From Corylus avellana (taxonomy: Eukaryota; Streptophyta; Magnoliopsida; Fagales; Betulaceae): a stretch of DNA of 64,000 nucleotides. Shown here piece by piece: positions 35,104 through 48,100 of this stretch. A program made the position numbers and the translations under genes. Below the pieces are notes generated by a model that had not been told where the DNA came from, did not search any database, and worked only from the letters and a program-made list of their open reading frames with translations. The stretch is taken from the NCBI RefSeq assembly GCF_901000735.1, contig NC_081546.1, positions 8,210,254-8,274,253 of the forward strand, in the 5' to 3' direction. How positions within the stretch are numbered: position 1 is the stretch's first letter; each line of letters starts with the position of its first letter.

Positions 35104-35183
35104 CTCGTTTAGAGCCAAAACTTGGTTAGCAGATTATGGAGCCAACACTCCCACCATATAACATTTATTGGTTTTCTGCAGGT

Positions 35184-35820
35184 ACCCGAGCACAATCGTT
35201 GCTTCCCAGCTTATTATTTATTAATCTTTGAACTGTTAGCAGATAATATTCAGGGCTTGTTTGGGATTGCATTTGAGAGACCTAAAAGTACGTTTAATAC
35301 TCAAAAAATTCATTTGAAGAAAAAAGTACTTGTTTGGTAAAAAAATTAAAAGCGTTTTTAAAGGCCTAAAAAACCTAAAAATAGTCAAAACACACTTTTA
35401 TCAAAAGCTTAAAAATGAAGCTTTTACCAAAAAATATTTTTTAACTTAAAAACTCTATTTCTCAAATGCAATCCCAAATAGGTTCTCAGTCCACTAGTAG
35501 CCTAGCACAACCATTGTTCCCAAGCTTATTATTTATTAATACTCTTTGAACTTTTAGCTGATACTACTTAGGGCTGTTTGAGATTGCATTTGAGGGGCCT
35601 AAAAGTGATTTTAACACTCAAAAAGTCAATTTGAAGAAAAAAGTATTCGTTTGGTAAAAAAAGTAAAAGCGTTTTTAAAGGTCCAAAAAGTATAAAAAAT
35701 GTCAAAAAACACTTTTGGCAAAGCTTAAAAATGAAACTTTTGCCCAAAAACTCTTTTTGACCTAAAAACTCTATTTTTTAAACTCCACTAGTAGCTTGGC
35801 ACCATTGCTGCTCCCCAGTT
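35184..35820 (+). repeat. Tandem ~310-bp units with MITEs (copy B)
   Basis: Counterpart of 29729-30390; the MITEs are at about 35255-35489 and 35572-35780. Confidence 0.75.
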
Positions 35821-36114
35821 TTGTTGGTAGCTACCATTCCGGCTCTTTATTTATTTAGACACAATATCTATTTATTTCATTCATGAGCATTATTTTAAAG
35901 TAGATAATGGATAAATCAATAACTATTATATTTATTAAAATCAGTTTCATTCCCCATTCATTACTTCCATACTTACCCTCTTTTGATCGGATCTCTTGAC
36001 TTCTTTTTGTATATAAATTATACACATACAAAATAACATATATATTATTCTTTTATGATACTTTTATTGTTTTTGCCCTCAGCTCTCTAACCTCTTTATA
36101 TTTAGAAGGGTAAA

Positions 36115-36299
36115 AAGACAGGCGGTTATTAACTGCTCGCTATATATATAATTGCCTGCATATATAAAATATATGAAACGATATCGTTTTTGTGTTTAAA
36201 TATATATAAAAATGTATAAAAATCTAAAAACGATGTCATATATAGTAAGGTNNNNNNNNNNNNNNNNNNNNTTTTTTTTTTCTTTTTTAATCTTTTAAT

Positions 36300-36330
<31 letters not shown>

Positions 36331-36490
36331 TCATTTTAAAAAGCGGTTAGCGGTTATTAGAGTTATCAACTGCTAATTGCCGATTAACCGTCTAGGCAGT
36401 TAATGAATTTACTAACCTCCTAGGCAGTTACGATTAACGGTTTTAGCAAATAACTGCTAATCGTAACTGCCTTTTTACTCCTAATATTTA
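36115..36490. mobile_element. Inverted-repeat element with GCGGTTAG ends (copy B), contains a gap
   Basis: Counterpart of 30690-31028. A 20-N gap (36252-36271) falls in the poly-T loop. Confidence 0.55.
36252..36271. other. Assembly gap (20 N)
   Basis: Run of N before a long T tract. Confidence 1.
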
Positions 36491-36870
36491 GAAAAAACTT
36501 CATGAAACCTCCCATGAACTTCCATGTATTTTGACACTACCCCCCAATGTTTAAAAACTCTTAATTTAAAGTATCAAATTTTCATTTTTTGCAATGTTCC
36601 TTATCTGTTATACTTTTTTGTTAAATCCTATTAAAATTTTCAAAATATCTCTATTCTTTTAATTATAAAAAATAAAAAAAAAATAAAAAAAATTGTTAAG
36701 ATTCAAGTGTTAGTCAGGATTAAATGAAATTTACAAAAATACCTACGATTGAATCTTGGCAATTTTTTTTTTGTTTTTGTGGGTATAGGTCTTACATGGG
36801 TTAAGCGAGTTCTTTGATTTAAAACCCTAAGAAGAATGTCAACTGTTAATGAGTTTATTGTTAAAGGAGT

Positions 36871-37705
36871 ATGGACTCGCCACCTCCTTCTAAAACTGGT
36901 CTGAAATCAAGAAACACAAGATTACTTCCGATTGCACTCACAGCACTACACCCACCACAATGGGCCGCTAGAGCCACTTCTATTGATAACCTTTTTTCTT
37001 TCTTCCTTCATCTCAAAGATTCCGCCTGGAGCTGTATAAAGGCTTCCTTGATTTGTTGTTTAGAATAGCCATCTTTGTTTCTAGGAGAAAATGAGCTTTA
37101 CTCCTTTAATGTTTTACTCAATTTGCAATTTGGCCTTCAATATTTAAAAATTGACAATGTACTCTAATAAAGTATTAAAAATTTGCAATGTGACCTATCT
37201 GTCAATAATTGCCCTTGTATTAAAATTAACAAAAAAAAAAAAAAAAGGAGGGCTAAACCGCCCCCTTTTTTTAAAAATTTTATTTTGGTTTTTTTAATTA
37301 GGGGCATTTTTGGAATTTCATCAAAAAAATATGGTGCAATTTTGAAAATCAGAGATAAAAAAGTGCACGTGTGCCACATGTGCAAAATTTTCGGTTAAAT
37401 TAGATGGAAATAGTTAACAGATGAGTCATATTGCAAATTTTTTATACTTTGATAAAGTAAATTGTCAATTTTTAAATATTGGAGACCAAATTGCAAATAA
37501 GGTAAAACAATAAGGGGTTAAAGTATATTTTCTCCTTATTTCTATATTATTTGTGGTTTCTCTAAATTTCATTTTTTTGCTTGATTTCTATGGTAGAATG
37601 ATACACCTATCAGGACTGACCCATGTCTTAGGTTTGGAGCTCTTATCGGAGATGTGAAATAAAAAGTTGTAGTTATGATGGATGACAGTGCTGGTGAGTC
37701 GATCC
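36871..37705 (+). pseudogene. Exon-like fragments of an unknown gene, split by a MITE (copy B)
   Basis: The first block is open for 65 codons from ATG 36871 (MDSPPPSKTGLKSRNTRLLP, ending SWSC-like at its tail; visible words include PPQWAARATSIDNLF and FFLHLKDSAWSC). The second block, after the MITE, is the partner of 32098-32200 but has a TAA (AAATAAAAA) in the frame that is open in copy A. So each copy preserves the block the other has lost. Function unknown. Confidence 0.4.
37084..37535. mobile_element. MULE-type MITE (copy B)
   Basis: Counterpart of 31628-32039. Left flank TTGTTTCTA (37075-37083), right flank TTATTTCTA (37536-37544), one change since insertion. Confidence 0.85.
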
Positions 37706-37754
37706 TTTTTTAATGCTAAACTCCAATCATAAACCTTTGTGCACACCAACTATT

Positions 37755-38285
37755 GGATTGGGATCCCCAGCAATGGGGCAAAATTGTCAACCCCAAATTT
37801 TGTCAATCTAGATTGTTTAATTTATCCGACCGTCTAAAACTTGTCACGTATTCCACTCAAAATAAAATATTATTTATATTTAAAAATAATATATAAAATA
37901 AAATAATTAATTAAAAAAATGTGGGGGCAAGACACCCTAGCTCAGCCATGGGAGTGGCCACAGCCAACCCCATGGTCCCAAGTGGTGATTCGGCCACCCC
38001 CAACCGGTTTTTGGGGGTGGCCAAACCACCCTCTGGGGTCTTTGGGGGTGGCTTCAGCCACCCCTTGGTGCCATGGAGGGCCACTCCCATGGTTGAGCTT
38101 GGATGGCCAGCCACCCCACATTTTTTAATTATTATTATTTTTTTACATTTTTTAAAAAATATAAATAATATTTTATTTTGAGTGAGACATGTTACGAGTT
38201 TTAGACTGCTAGATGAAATTAAACGGTCCAGATTAACAAAATTTGGGGCTAGCAACTTTGCCCCCATTGCCGGGGATCCCAATCC
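37755..38285. mobile_element. 531-bp MULE-type MITE with 9-bp target duplication (copy B, complete)
   Basis: Left end GGATTGGGATCCCC pairs with right end GGGGATCCCAATCC. CCAACTATT flanks it exactly (37746-37754, 38286-38294). Arms of about 130 bp enclose a GC-rich core with GGCCACTCCCATGG-type words. Confidence 0.92.
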
Positions 38286-38499
38286 CCAACTATTCGAAAA
38301 GTGAAAAATAAAATTAAAAAAAAAACAACAAAAATCAATATTATATTTAGCATCTCTTAATGGTCAGTTGATGTTTGAAAATATCTCAATTGTTAATTAA
38401 TGATTTTCTTCTTCATTTTTGTTGTTTAGTTTTTTTTTTTTTTTTTTATAACAAATTACTTCATAGAAAATAAACAAACAAAAAAAAGCCCTCTCTAGG

Positions 38500-39466
38500 T
38501 GGAAGAAAAGGAGGTGGATCTTTAATGCAGCGTAGAATTCATGAAAGGCAAGAATAACAGCAAAAAAAAAAGGATAAATACTCCTAAGATCGTGATACTA
38601 TCAACGAATCAAAGAAATCTTCTCTAAACGCTAGATGCTCTCTAGGGTTTGAAGAAAAATAATGAAAAAAAAAAACTCAACATTCTTATTGATAAAACTG
38701 ATTCATAAAGAAAAGCTACGTTCTAGGGTCTATAGAAAATGTATTTATAAGCCCCCAAACCCTAAACCTAAATAGTAATATGAATTAAAGTCGGAATAGA
38801 AATACCCCTCGTTTAGACGGTCACCCAAATAACTGAATTTAAAGTACGTAAAACAACTAAAAACTAAGTAAAAATTGAAACATAACATAGGGCCGTTCGG
38901 ACGGCTTGCGAACAGTATGCGAATGGACGTCTCGGGTTTTACTATGGTGACTTCCAGAAGAGGCCCGTTCGGATAGCTTGAACGGCCTGCAAACAGAGGC
39001 TCTTTTGACCTAGTAAACATCGGAATTAGCAAACTCTCGTGAAACATGAATTTTTTAGATCTTTGAGTTAGCTTTTCAACTCCGCAAAGCTTGCTCCAAT
39101 CAGAGATCTGAAACCCTAGATATGGCCTTTTTAGTAGGACTTGTCAGGTGCGAATCATCGCTCTTTTTTATGGAATCCTTAGCTTGCTAGTCTACATCAA
39201 TCTTTGCCACTACAAATGGGGATGGAGGGGGGGGGGGGGGGGAGGAGGGATTGGGAAGAAAAATGTGGGAATGCAGCTCGAGATAATTCTTATTGCGACT
39301 CAATATGCCACATGATGCGCACAAAATTTTGCATTTCTGTGAATTTTCTTAGCCTCCCAAAGAGAGGAGGCTGGGATAAGGGAAATAGTATCTAAATTTA
39401 CATGTTCAATATGCCAATCTAAAACATTAGAAGGATGCCATGAGCTAAAATTACAATCGAAAAGTC
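38500..39466 (-). mobile_element. LTR-retrotransposon-like sequence (copy B)
   Basis: Counterpart of 32990-33948, with a 16-base G run near 39227. Ends not determinable. Confidence 0.4.
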
Positions 39467-40135
39467 TCATTCTAAAGTGAATTTTTCTAGCTGCAAAGAG
39501 GTTGCTAGAGAAGCAGCCAACAGAGCTGCTTGAGCTTCAACATAAGTGGGATCACAGGGATGACTAAATTGTGAGATAGCTTTGATAATTCTACCTTTGG
39601 AGTTTTTGTAGACAGCTGCTTGGAGAGAACATAAATCTCTGATGGTTGTGTCAAAATTCACCTTAAAACAGTCTGTTGGAGGAGGGGACCAAAATTCTCT
39701 GACTAGAGGAGAGAGATTTCCAAGCTGCGATAAAATCAACTCTTTCCTCTCTGAACATGAGTCTGGAGAAGACCTTTCATCCAAGAATAAAAAGGATAGG
39801 AGAGAGGGGATCACCCGGTCTCAAACCTCTCTTAGGGGAGAATAAACCATACGGGCTTCCATTTAAGAGAATGAAGAAAGAAGAAGAGGAGATGCAAATT
39901 CTAATTCAGTTTATCCAAGTGGAGTTGAAGCCCAATTTTTCCATAATAGAGAGGAGAAAACCCCACTCCATTTTGTCAAAGGCCTTTTCTATATCCATCT
40001 TGAGAAACATGTAACCCCAGACCACTCTTGCCTTTTTTGTTTTTAAAAGTGTGAAGGAGCTCATGAGTTAGGATAGTGTTATCCTAGATATTCCTGTTAG
40101 CACTAGGCTTTCCTGTATGAGTTTATGCCCCATTT
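39467..40135 (-). pseudogene. LINE ORF2 fragment: reverse transcriptase joined to RNase H by a deletion
   Basis: Minus strand. From 40135 down: NTILTHELLHTFK-like words, MFLKMDIEKAFDKMEW, then [17 protein letters not shown] (39830-39880), which are the LINE RT blocks for the finger, catalytic motif A (KxDxxKAFD) and the RGLRQGDPLSP motif. At about 39728 the sequence jumps to the RNase H domain (39467-39725: FKVNFDTTIRD, AAVYKNSKGRIIKA). The YxDD block and the zf-RVT region, the latter still seen in copy A, are missing. Stops in frame show it is dead. Confidence 0.88.
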
Positions 40136-41240
40136 TGATGTTTGATGAAGGCATGATTGACTAGGTTCTAGGTTACCTTTGCATCTTTATCTTTTTGGGG
40201 TTGTTTGGCAATGGCCCATAACTATTCCTCAATTTTTTTTAACTCCTAATATTCTTACTTTTTAAATTACATTAATCACTTTTTATTATTATTTCAATAA
40301 AAAGAAAAAACCACTACAAATTTTTTTCTTTTCATTTTTCCATATCAAACATTTTTACTTTTTCTCACATTAATCAATTTTTACTACAGTTCCATACCAC
40401 TAAATAGTAACTTACAATTTAAGTAATGAAGCTGGTACACAATTATGCCCTTTGTGATTGAAGTCATAACTCAAATTCTTATATTCTTTTACAATGGGTT
40501 GATTCTTGCATGACTGACTAAGTTCTAGATTCTCAAAAATCAACATATTACGAGTTATTTTGTTTGTATTTTTTTTTCTTAGTCATCTTTCTCGCATTTC
40601 GTTTTTCCTTGTATTTTCTATGTATTTTTGGAAAAAATGTGTGGAATATGATGAAAATATTTGTTATTTATTTATTTATTGAGCGGTTATTCTACAATCA
40701 TTTGGGTTTACAATATTTGTTTTGTCATTACAAGTTGTATGGTTTAATCATTTATGATTGCACCATTGTTTAGCTCGACTTTTAACATTATGGTTGTTTG
40801 GGACTACAGGAGATTGTTAAGAAAAAGAGTAGTCTGCGTTCAAAGGTACCGTGTTTCTTGAACCCTATAGATCATGTTTAGTTTATTTTGCTAATTATTT
40901 ATACTATTGTGTGTTTGTGATGCCATGAGATTAAATTTACGATTTATATGCTTTTTATTTAATATAAACATACAAACACACATATAAATAAATTATATAG
41001 AAATTATATGTATCTAAGTACTTTTGTAGTTATATAATTTTGTCTCCCAAACTTATTAAAAAAAAAAAAAAAAAAAGTCAAACCGCACCAAAAATCCTAT
41101 ACGTGCACCCTATCATTGTAATACTATACATGGTATTCATTTCCAATGCCTCATGTGAATTCCCACTCATGATGGTAGACTTAAGTTTATATTTCTAAGA
41201 AAAAGGAAAAAGTAAAAAGACCTAGTCCTAGGTGTGGGCT
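40136..41240. other. AT-rich intergenic sequence
   Basis: No gene or recognisable repeat. A T-rich plus-strand frame at 40564-40773 is low complexity. Confidence 0.4.
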
Positions 41241-42138
41241 CTAGATTCCCATCTCTAACAATAGTCCGGTAAGACGAAGAGAAACGTGGTGAAATGAATT
41301 ACAAGGAAGACCAAACGGCAAAACCCGTGGGTACCACAAAGGACAATCTATGACTAAAACGTACAATCTCAGCCACAGATATATAAACTCCACAAGGATG
41401 ATCCTACCAACGTGCGTTTTTCCAATTTTAACCTTCCACCAAATCCATGGGTCCCACTGAACCAACAAATCAAAAAAAAAAAAAAAAAACCCAAAATAAA
41501 AGTAAAAATCAAATATCACATTCCGACGCTGATGCTTCAACATGTGGTACCAAGAATACCCAGGAATATGAATTTAGATCCGGTTGGAGTTCCAGAGCCT
41601 CACAACCAAACCCTACGACGACTTTGAGATAAGCCGAATGTGAAACAGAATCTGCCACTGAACAGGAAAGGAATCCTTAAAAAATAAAAATAATTATTGA
41701 ATATAAAAAGAAAAATTCAATGCATTTTGATCCATTGAAACTCAATCTCATTTCCTTCATTTTCTTCCATTCATTCCTTCACTCATCCAACCCCAAAAGA
41801 ATTTGCACTGTTTTCTCGTAGATGATGTCCTTTTCTGCCATGGGTGAGCAGTCACCCACCACCCACCACCTCTACCAGATCTTGGGCTCCCATTTTTTCC
41901 TGATTTTTCATATTTATCTTATTTATTTGTCTGCATGTATATATATAAAATATGATATTGTAAGGCATAAATAAATACACTATATTATCAACAATCCACC
42001 ACCCCACCCCACCCACTCACTCCAATGCAAGCACAATATTCTAAAGGCAAAACAAGTTTGCTATAGGTTTCGCCTTCACCTTCACCAACTCCATTTCCCT
42101 CAACTTTTTCTCCTTCTTGTCTCTGTTTTCCTCTGTTC
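41241..42138 (+). promoter_or_regulatory. Upstream region of the glycine decarboxylase gene
   Basis: TATA-like words at 41390-41397 (TATATAAA) and 41938-41950 (TATATATATAAAA); the second, ~190 bp before the ATG, is followed by a C/A-rich and then C/T-rich leader (41995-42135), so it is the better TATA candidate. Which one is used cannot be told from sequence. Confidence 0.4.
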
Positions 42139-45100
42139 ATGGAGCGTGCCCGGCGCCTGGCGAACCGGGCGATTCTGAAGCGCCTGGTGTCGGACGCGAA
42201 GCAGTACCGACAGAATGAATCTCTGCTGCACAGCCCGTCGCCTGTGTCCTACACTCCGTCGAGGTACGTATCGTCCCTGACCCCGTACGTTTTTATGCGC
42301 AGAAGCTCTAGATCAGATTCGTTGCATAATGTCGGTCACGGCGCTGGGTCTCAAACTCGATCTATATCGGTCGAGGCACTGAAACCCAGTGACACTTTTC
42401 CGCGCCGCCATAACTCGGCGACCCCAGAAGACCAAACAAAAATGGCTAACGTTTGTGGGTTCGATAATCTCGACTCGCTTATCGATGCCACCGTGCCTAA
42501 ATCGATTAGAATTGAATCGATGAAGTTTTCTAAGTTTGATGGGGGATTAACCGAGAGCCAAATGATTGAGCACATGAAAAACCTGGCTTCAAAAAATAAG
42601 ATTTTCAAGTCGTTTATTGGTATGGGGTACTATAACACCTATGTTCCTCCGGTGATTTTGAGGAACATAATGGAGAATCCGGGCTGGTACACGCAGTACA
42701 CGCCGTACCAGGCCGAGATATCTCAAGGGCGTCTTGAGTCTTTGCTTAATTACCAGACTGTGGTTACGGATCTTACTGGCCTGCCCATGTCAAATGCTTC
42801 ATTGCTTGATGAAGGAACGGCCGCTGCTGAGGCAATGGCTATGTGTAATAACATTCTTAAGGGGAAGAAGAAGACTTTTATCATTGCCAATAACTGTCAC
42901 CCTCAAACTATTGATATTTGTAAGACTAGAGCGGATGGTTTTGATCTTAAAATAGTTACCGCGGATCTTAAGGATATCGATTACAAATCCGGGGATGTTT
43001 GTGGTGTTCTGGTCCAGTATCCAGGGACCGGGGGTGAGATTTTGGATTACAAGGAGTTTATTAAGAATGCTCATGCTCATGGGGTTAAGGTTGTCATGGC
43101 ATCGGATCTATTGGCATTGACACTATTGAAGCCACCTGGTGAACTGGGTGCTGACATTGTTGTTGGCTCAGCTCAGAGGTTTGGAGTTCCTATGGGGTAT
43201 GGAGGACCTCATGCGGCATTCCTGGCCACATCCCAAGAGTACAAGAGAATGATGCCAGGGAGAATCATTGGTGTGAGTGTTGATTCTTCAGGGAAGCCTG
43301 CTCTGCGTATGGCTATGCAGACAAGGGAGCAGCATATCCGTAGGGACAAGGCTACCAGCAACATTTGCACTGCTCAGGTACTAAGCTACTTTCTTTTTTT
43401 TTCTTTTTTTTTTTTTTTAATGTGATTACTTCTGTGGTTTTTCTCTGGAGGCTGCTTCTGTGAAGATATGAAAATCTTGTATTAATGCTTCTGACAATTT
43501 ATGTAACTGCAGTCCAGCTCAATTTTTTTGCTGGACCTAATTCCGGAAGAGGGTTTTAATGTTCAATATGTGTGGCTTTCTTTGTTTGAATGAATACCCT
43601 GTTTTATATAGGCATTGCTTGCAAACATGGCTGCTATGTATGCTGTTTATCATGGACCTGAAGGTCTTAAAGCCATTGCCCAACGGGTTCATGGTCTTGC
43701 TGGGGTGTTTTCACTTGGACTGAAGAAACTTGGGACAGTGGAAGTTCAGGGCCTTCCCTTCTTTGACACTGTGTTGGTTAAGGTTGCTGATGCAAATGCA
43801 ATTGCTGATGCTGCTTATAAAAGTGGGATAAATTTGCGAATTGTAGACCCAAAAACCGTAAGTGTGATTCTGTCATTTGAATCAATTAGTTAACTATAAG
43901 TCTATGTGATGAAATTAATTGGGTCTACTTGCCTTTAGATCACTGCTTCCTTTGATGAGACAACAACCTTGGAGGATGTTGATGAGCTTCTCAAAGTTTT
44001 CGCTGGTGGCAAGCCTGTGGGTATTGTATTCCTTTTGTGGTGAGGTGTTTGCAATCAATCAGGATTTTCATCCACCTAGCTAAGACTTAGATTTAATTGT
44101 CAGGTTTCATTCACTGCTGCATCTCTGGCACCAGAGGTTCAGACCGTAATTCCCTCAGGGCTAACAAGAGAGAGCCCATATCTCACCCATCCAGTCTTTA
44201 ACACGTACACCCCTTTCCTGAGAATTTGAATTTGCATAGTTTACAATTCAGAACCAACCCTGACTTTTTTTTTTTTTTTTTCCTTTTTAATAGGCATCAT
44301 ACAGAGCATGAGCTGCTCAGATACTTACATAGGTTACAATCCAAGGATCTCTCTCTATGCCACAGTATGATTCCGTTGGGGTCTTGTACAATGAAATTGA
44401 ATGCTACAACTGAAATGATGCCAGTGACATGGCCTAGCTTTTCTGATATTCATCCTTTTGCCCCAACTGAACAGACTCAGGGTTATCAGGTACTTATGAA
44501 TGTCAACTTTCCATGAGAAGTTCAGTTGTTTTTGGCTTGAAGTTTTTGGATATATGTTGCTTCCTCTGTGTATAAATAAACAATTTGATAACTTTCTCTT
44601 TATGAAAAATGGTTTCCAGGAAATGTTCAACGATTTGGGTGAACTATTGTGTACCATCACTGGGTTTGACTCTTTCTCCTTGCAACCTAATGCTGGTGCT
44701 GCTGGAGAGTATGCTGGCCTGATGGTTATCCGAGCATATCATCTGGTACGGTGCACTGGGCATGTTTAAATACTGTTTTCTTCCAGTTGTATTAAAGAAA
44801 GTAAGAGGCATTTGATGATTTCTCCTTAAGGCTTACTTTGATGCACAACTCAAAATAAAAACCTTAAAACGCTCAACTTAAAGCTCTTGAATTTTTTATT
44901 TTATTTTAAGATTTGTATGCCTCTAAAGTGCCTAGTGCATATGAAGCAGACCTCAAACTCTCTCTCTCTCTCTCTGCGAAATTTTTAATATAAACAGATG
45001 GGTTAACCTCAGGGTGATTATAATTTCTTCTGACTTACCACTTAAAATTAATTATCTTCATAGTAGATGAAGGTGTAAAAGCCTTCTAGGAATTTTTTCT

Positions 45101-48100
45101 CTTTTCCTGTGACTGATTTTGATGATTGAAATTTGAAATATATTGTGCACTATAATGTTATAACGTTTTGTTCTCAAATATTTAAATGAACGGAAGTCTT
45201 AATTCTAGTATTTTCTTGCTGTTAAACTGGTCTTTTTCTTGCCGCACATCCTGAACTCCTCACATCTCACCCTATTTATCAACCCCTTTTCAAAAAACAC
45301 TCATTTGACCTTGTATAGAGCTTATTCTCTCAACTGATCATGCTGATCAATCTACCAAATGAATGATGTAGGCAAGAGGGGACCACCATCGCAATGTGTG
45401 TATTATACCTGTTTCAGCACATGGGACAAATCCTGCTAGTGCTGCTATGTGTGGAATGAAAATTGTCTCTGTTGGGACTGATGCCAAGGGAAACATCAAC
45501 ATTGAAGAGTTAAGGAACGCTGCTGAAGCTAATAGGGACAACCTTTCAGCTCTTATGGTAATTTCATTGTGCATTCTATGTTGGAAATCAAACTATATAA
45601 TCTGAAAATATTGAAGATGGAGGTGGAAAAATTGTATTCAATATCAACACTCGTTTAATTTTGTTTGACATTATAGGTTACATATCCTTCAACTCATGGA
45701 GTCTATGAAGAAGGTATTGATGAGATATGTAAGATAATTCATGACAATGGAGGTCAAGTATACATGGATGGGGCTAACATGAACGCACAGGTCAGCTATT
45801 CCCCCTATCATCCTTTGTCTCCTTTATACGTTAATGACAGCCTTTGAGTTCATGATCTAGTAACAAGATATCAAGTACAGCTTGAGTTGTCTTGATTCAT
45901 ATTCTCTTTCCTATAGGAAAATGGTCCGCCAAAACTTATGTTTGGTTTTAACTAGTTAATTGCTTTCGTTCTTTCCTATTTTTGGTTCTTCAATTCATAT
46001 TCCTTTGGTTTTAACTAGTTAATTGCTTGTTCCCCTCCCCTTGGGGCCAATTACTTATCAAAAAATAAAATTTTGCGAGTTCATTTGAATTTCTTTATTT
46101 TCTTTACCTTTCTGGATATCATGGTAGTTACTTTTATGCATCTAATTTTTCCTGGGGGCATGTACTTTCAAATTAAATCTAAAGGAACTTTTGGTCTTTA
46201 TAGGTGGGGCTGACAAGCCCTGGTTGGATTGGAGCAGACGTTTGCCATCTCAATCTCCATAAAACATTCTGCATTCCACATGGAGGAGGTGGTCCTGGCA
46301 TGGGTCCTATTGGTGTGAAGAAACACTTGGCGCCATTTTTGCCATCACATCCTGTGGTAACTGATCTTTTCATTGAATAACTTTATAAACAAATACACAC
46401 ACGGACATAGGACCATACTTTTTCCTGAGAAAAATTACTTTTATTTTGGACTGGAAATAACGGAGACTGTCTCATCCAGCTTTCATTTCTTCTGTTCCAT
46501 CATGTTATTCTAAATGTATTGGAACTCTTACGGCCTTATATGTACGAACACACACACACACACACACATACACGCATAAATAATCAGAGCATAACCTCAC
46601 CTCCATTCATCAAGTCACATGTTGGTGATTATTTCTTGCATACTCTGCCATTATGATATGTTTTAGAGTTATTGCTCATTTGCTCAGCTGTGTTTTTTCT
46701 CATTCAATCTCAAATCTTGTTCTGGTTTTACTTTTAAGGTATCCACGGGCGGAATTCCTGCCCCAGACAAGTATCAGCCACTTGGTACCATTTCTGCTGC
46801 TCCTTGGGGCTCTGCACTTATTCTGCCAATATCATACACATACATAGCCATGATGGGGTCTAAGGGACTCACTGAAGCATCAAAGATTGCAATTCTGAAT
46901 GCCAATTACATGGCAAAACGTTTGGAGGTTCATGTTTCTTCTTTGTATTATTTCTTTTAAAACAAACAAGGTGCTATGAAAGTAGTTCAGTGCCATGCTT
47001 TGGCAATGCTCCTATCTTCGAAAAAAAAAATGTGCATGGATGTCATTTGTGATCATAGCAAGTTCCAGGATACCTAGCATATGATTGTACTGAACTTCAT
47101 GAATAAAATGTGTGACCAGTGCATGACACTAGAATGTGGTTTTTCGTGTTAAGCAACTTTGAGGTTTTGAGTGATTGCTTCCTTTTGCAATTAAAATCTC
47201 AAGGAGTTTTTCCTAGTTTGCTCAATTGTCTTTGTATTTTGCAGGATTATTATCCCATTCTTTTCCGTGGTGTCAATGGAACAGTTGCCCATGAATTCAT
47301 TGTTGATTTAAGAGGCTTCAAGGTAGTTTTATTCATTGTTTGTTTTATGTTTGTCTACTGTTTCCATTTTGTGAGCAATTTTAAGCTATTATTGTTGCAG
47401 AATACTGCTGGGATAGAGCCTGAAGATGTTGCCAAACGTCTAATGGACTATGGATTTCATGGACCAACAATGTCATGGCCAGTTCCAGGCACACTCATGA
47501 TTGAACCAACTGAGAGTGAAAGCAAGGTATGCCCTGCTGGAAGTCCTTCCTCTTCATATACCCTCCTCATGCTTCTCTTTTTGTTTTTCCTTTTTAAGTA
47601 AATTTAAAATCTTTTTCAGGCCGAGTTAGACAGGTTTTGTGATGCTCTTATTTCCATAAGAGAAGAAATTGCTCAGGTTGAGAATGGAAAAGCAGACATC
47701 CACAACAACGTCCTGAAGGTGAAATGGCTCATTTGTTTCACTGTTGCTATTAGTTTGTAATTCACATTATAGCAAGGCATTACAGATGCAATTTAGTTCC
47801 ATTGTGGTCCGTGCACAATTCTGGATGCATCTTGATACTTAAAGATATAAATTAATTCATGAACTTAAGAGCAACTATCTAACAAGTGCACTTGCAGAGT
47901 GCTCCTCATCCGCCATCCCTGCTCATGGGAGATGTATGGAAAAAACCATATTCTCGGGAATATGCAGCCTTCCCTGCTCCTTGGCTCCGTGTTGCAAAGT
48001 TCTGGCCTAGCACAGGTATTGATGTCCATCTTCCTCTAATTTCTAAATTCTGGACATTTTTATGTAGTTGCCTTGTTCAACTTAGTATACTTTTAACAAC

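Larger units (their letters stand above)
35101..39728 (+). repeat. Segmental duplication, copy B (~4.63 kb)
   Basis: Partner of 29646-34211, same orientation, starting immediately after the gap and a (TA)n run. Homology stops within the LINE at CAAGCTGC (39728), after which copy B continues into LINE RT sequence not present in copy A. Confidence 0.9.

Noticed and set aside
34801..35161. Frames running across the N gap with poly-Tyr-Ile
   Set aside because: Products of N translation and the (TA)n run.
37919..38282. Overlapping frames of 69-123 codons in the GC-rich MITE core
   Set aside because: Mirror-image reading frames of an inverted-repeat element with exact target duplications; Trp/Pro-rich words come from GGCCACCCC repeats.
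42734..43080. Alternative-frame ORFs inside GLDP exon 1
   Set aside because: Shadows of a 413-codon exon whose frame matches the P-protein throughout.
43378..43425. GLDP exon 1 frame continuing into [13 protein letters not shown]
   Set aside because: This is read-through of intron 1; the donor at 43378 joins in frame to 43612.
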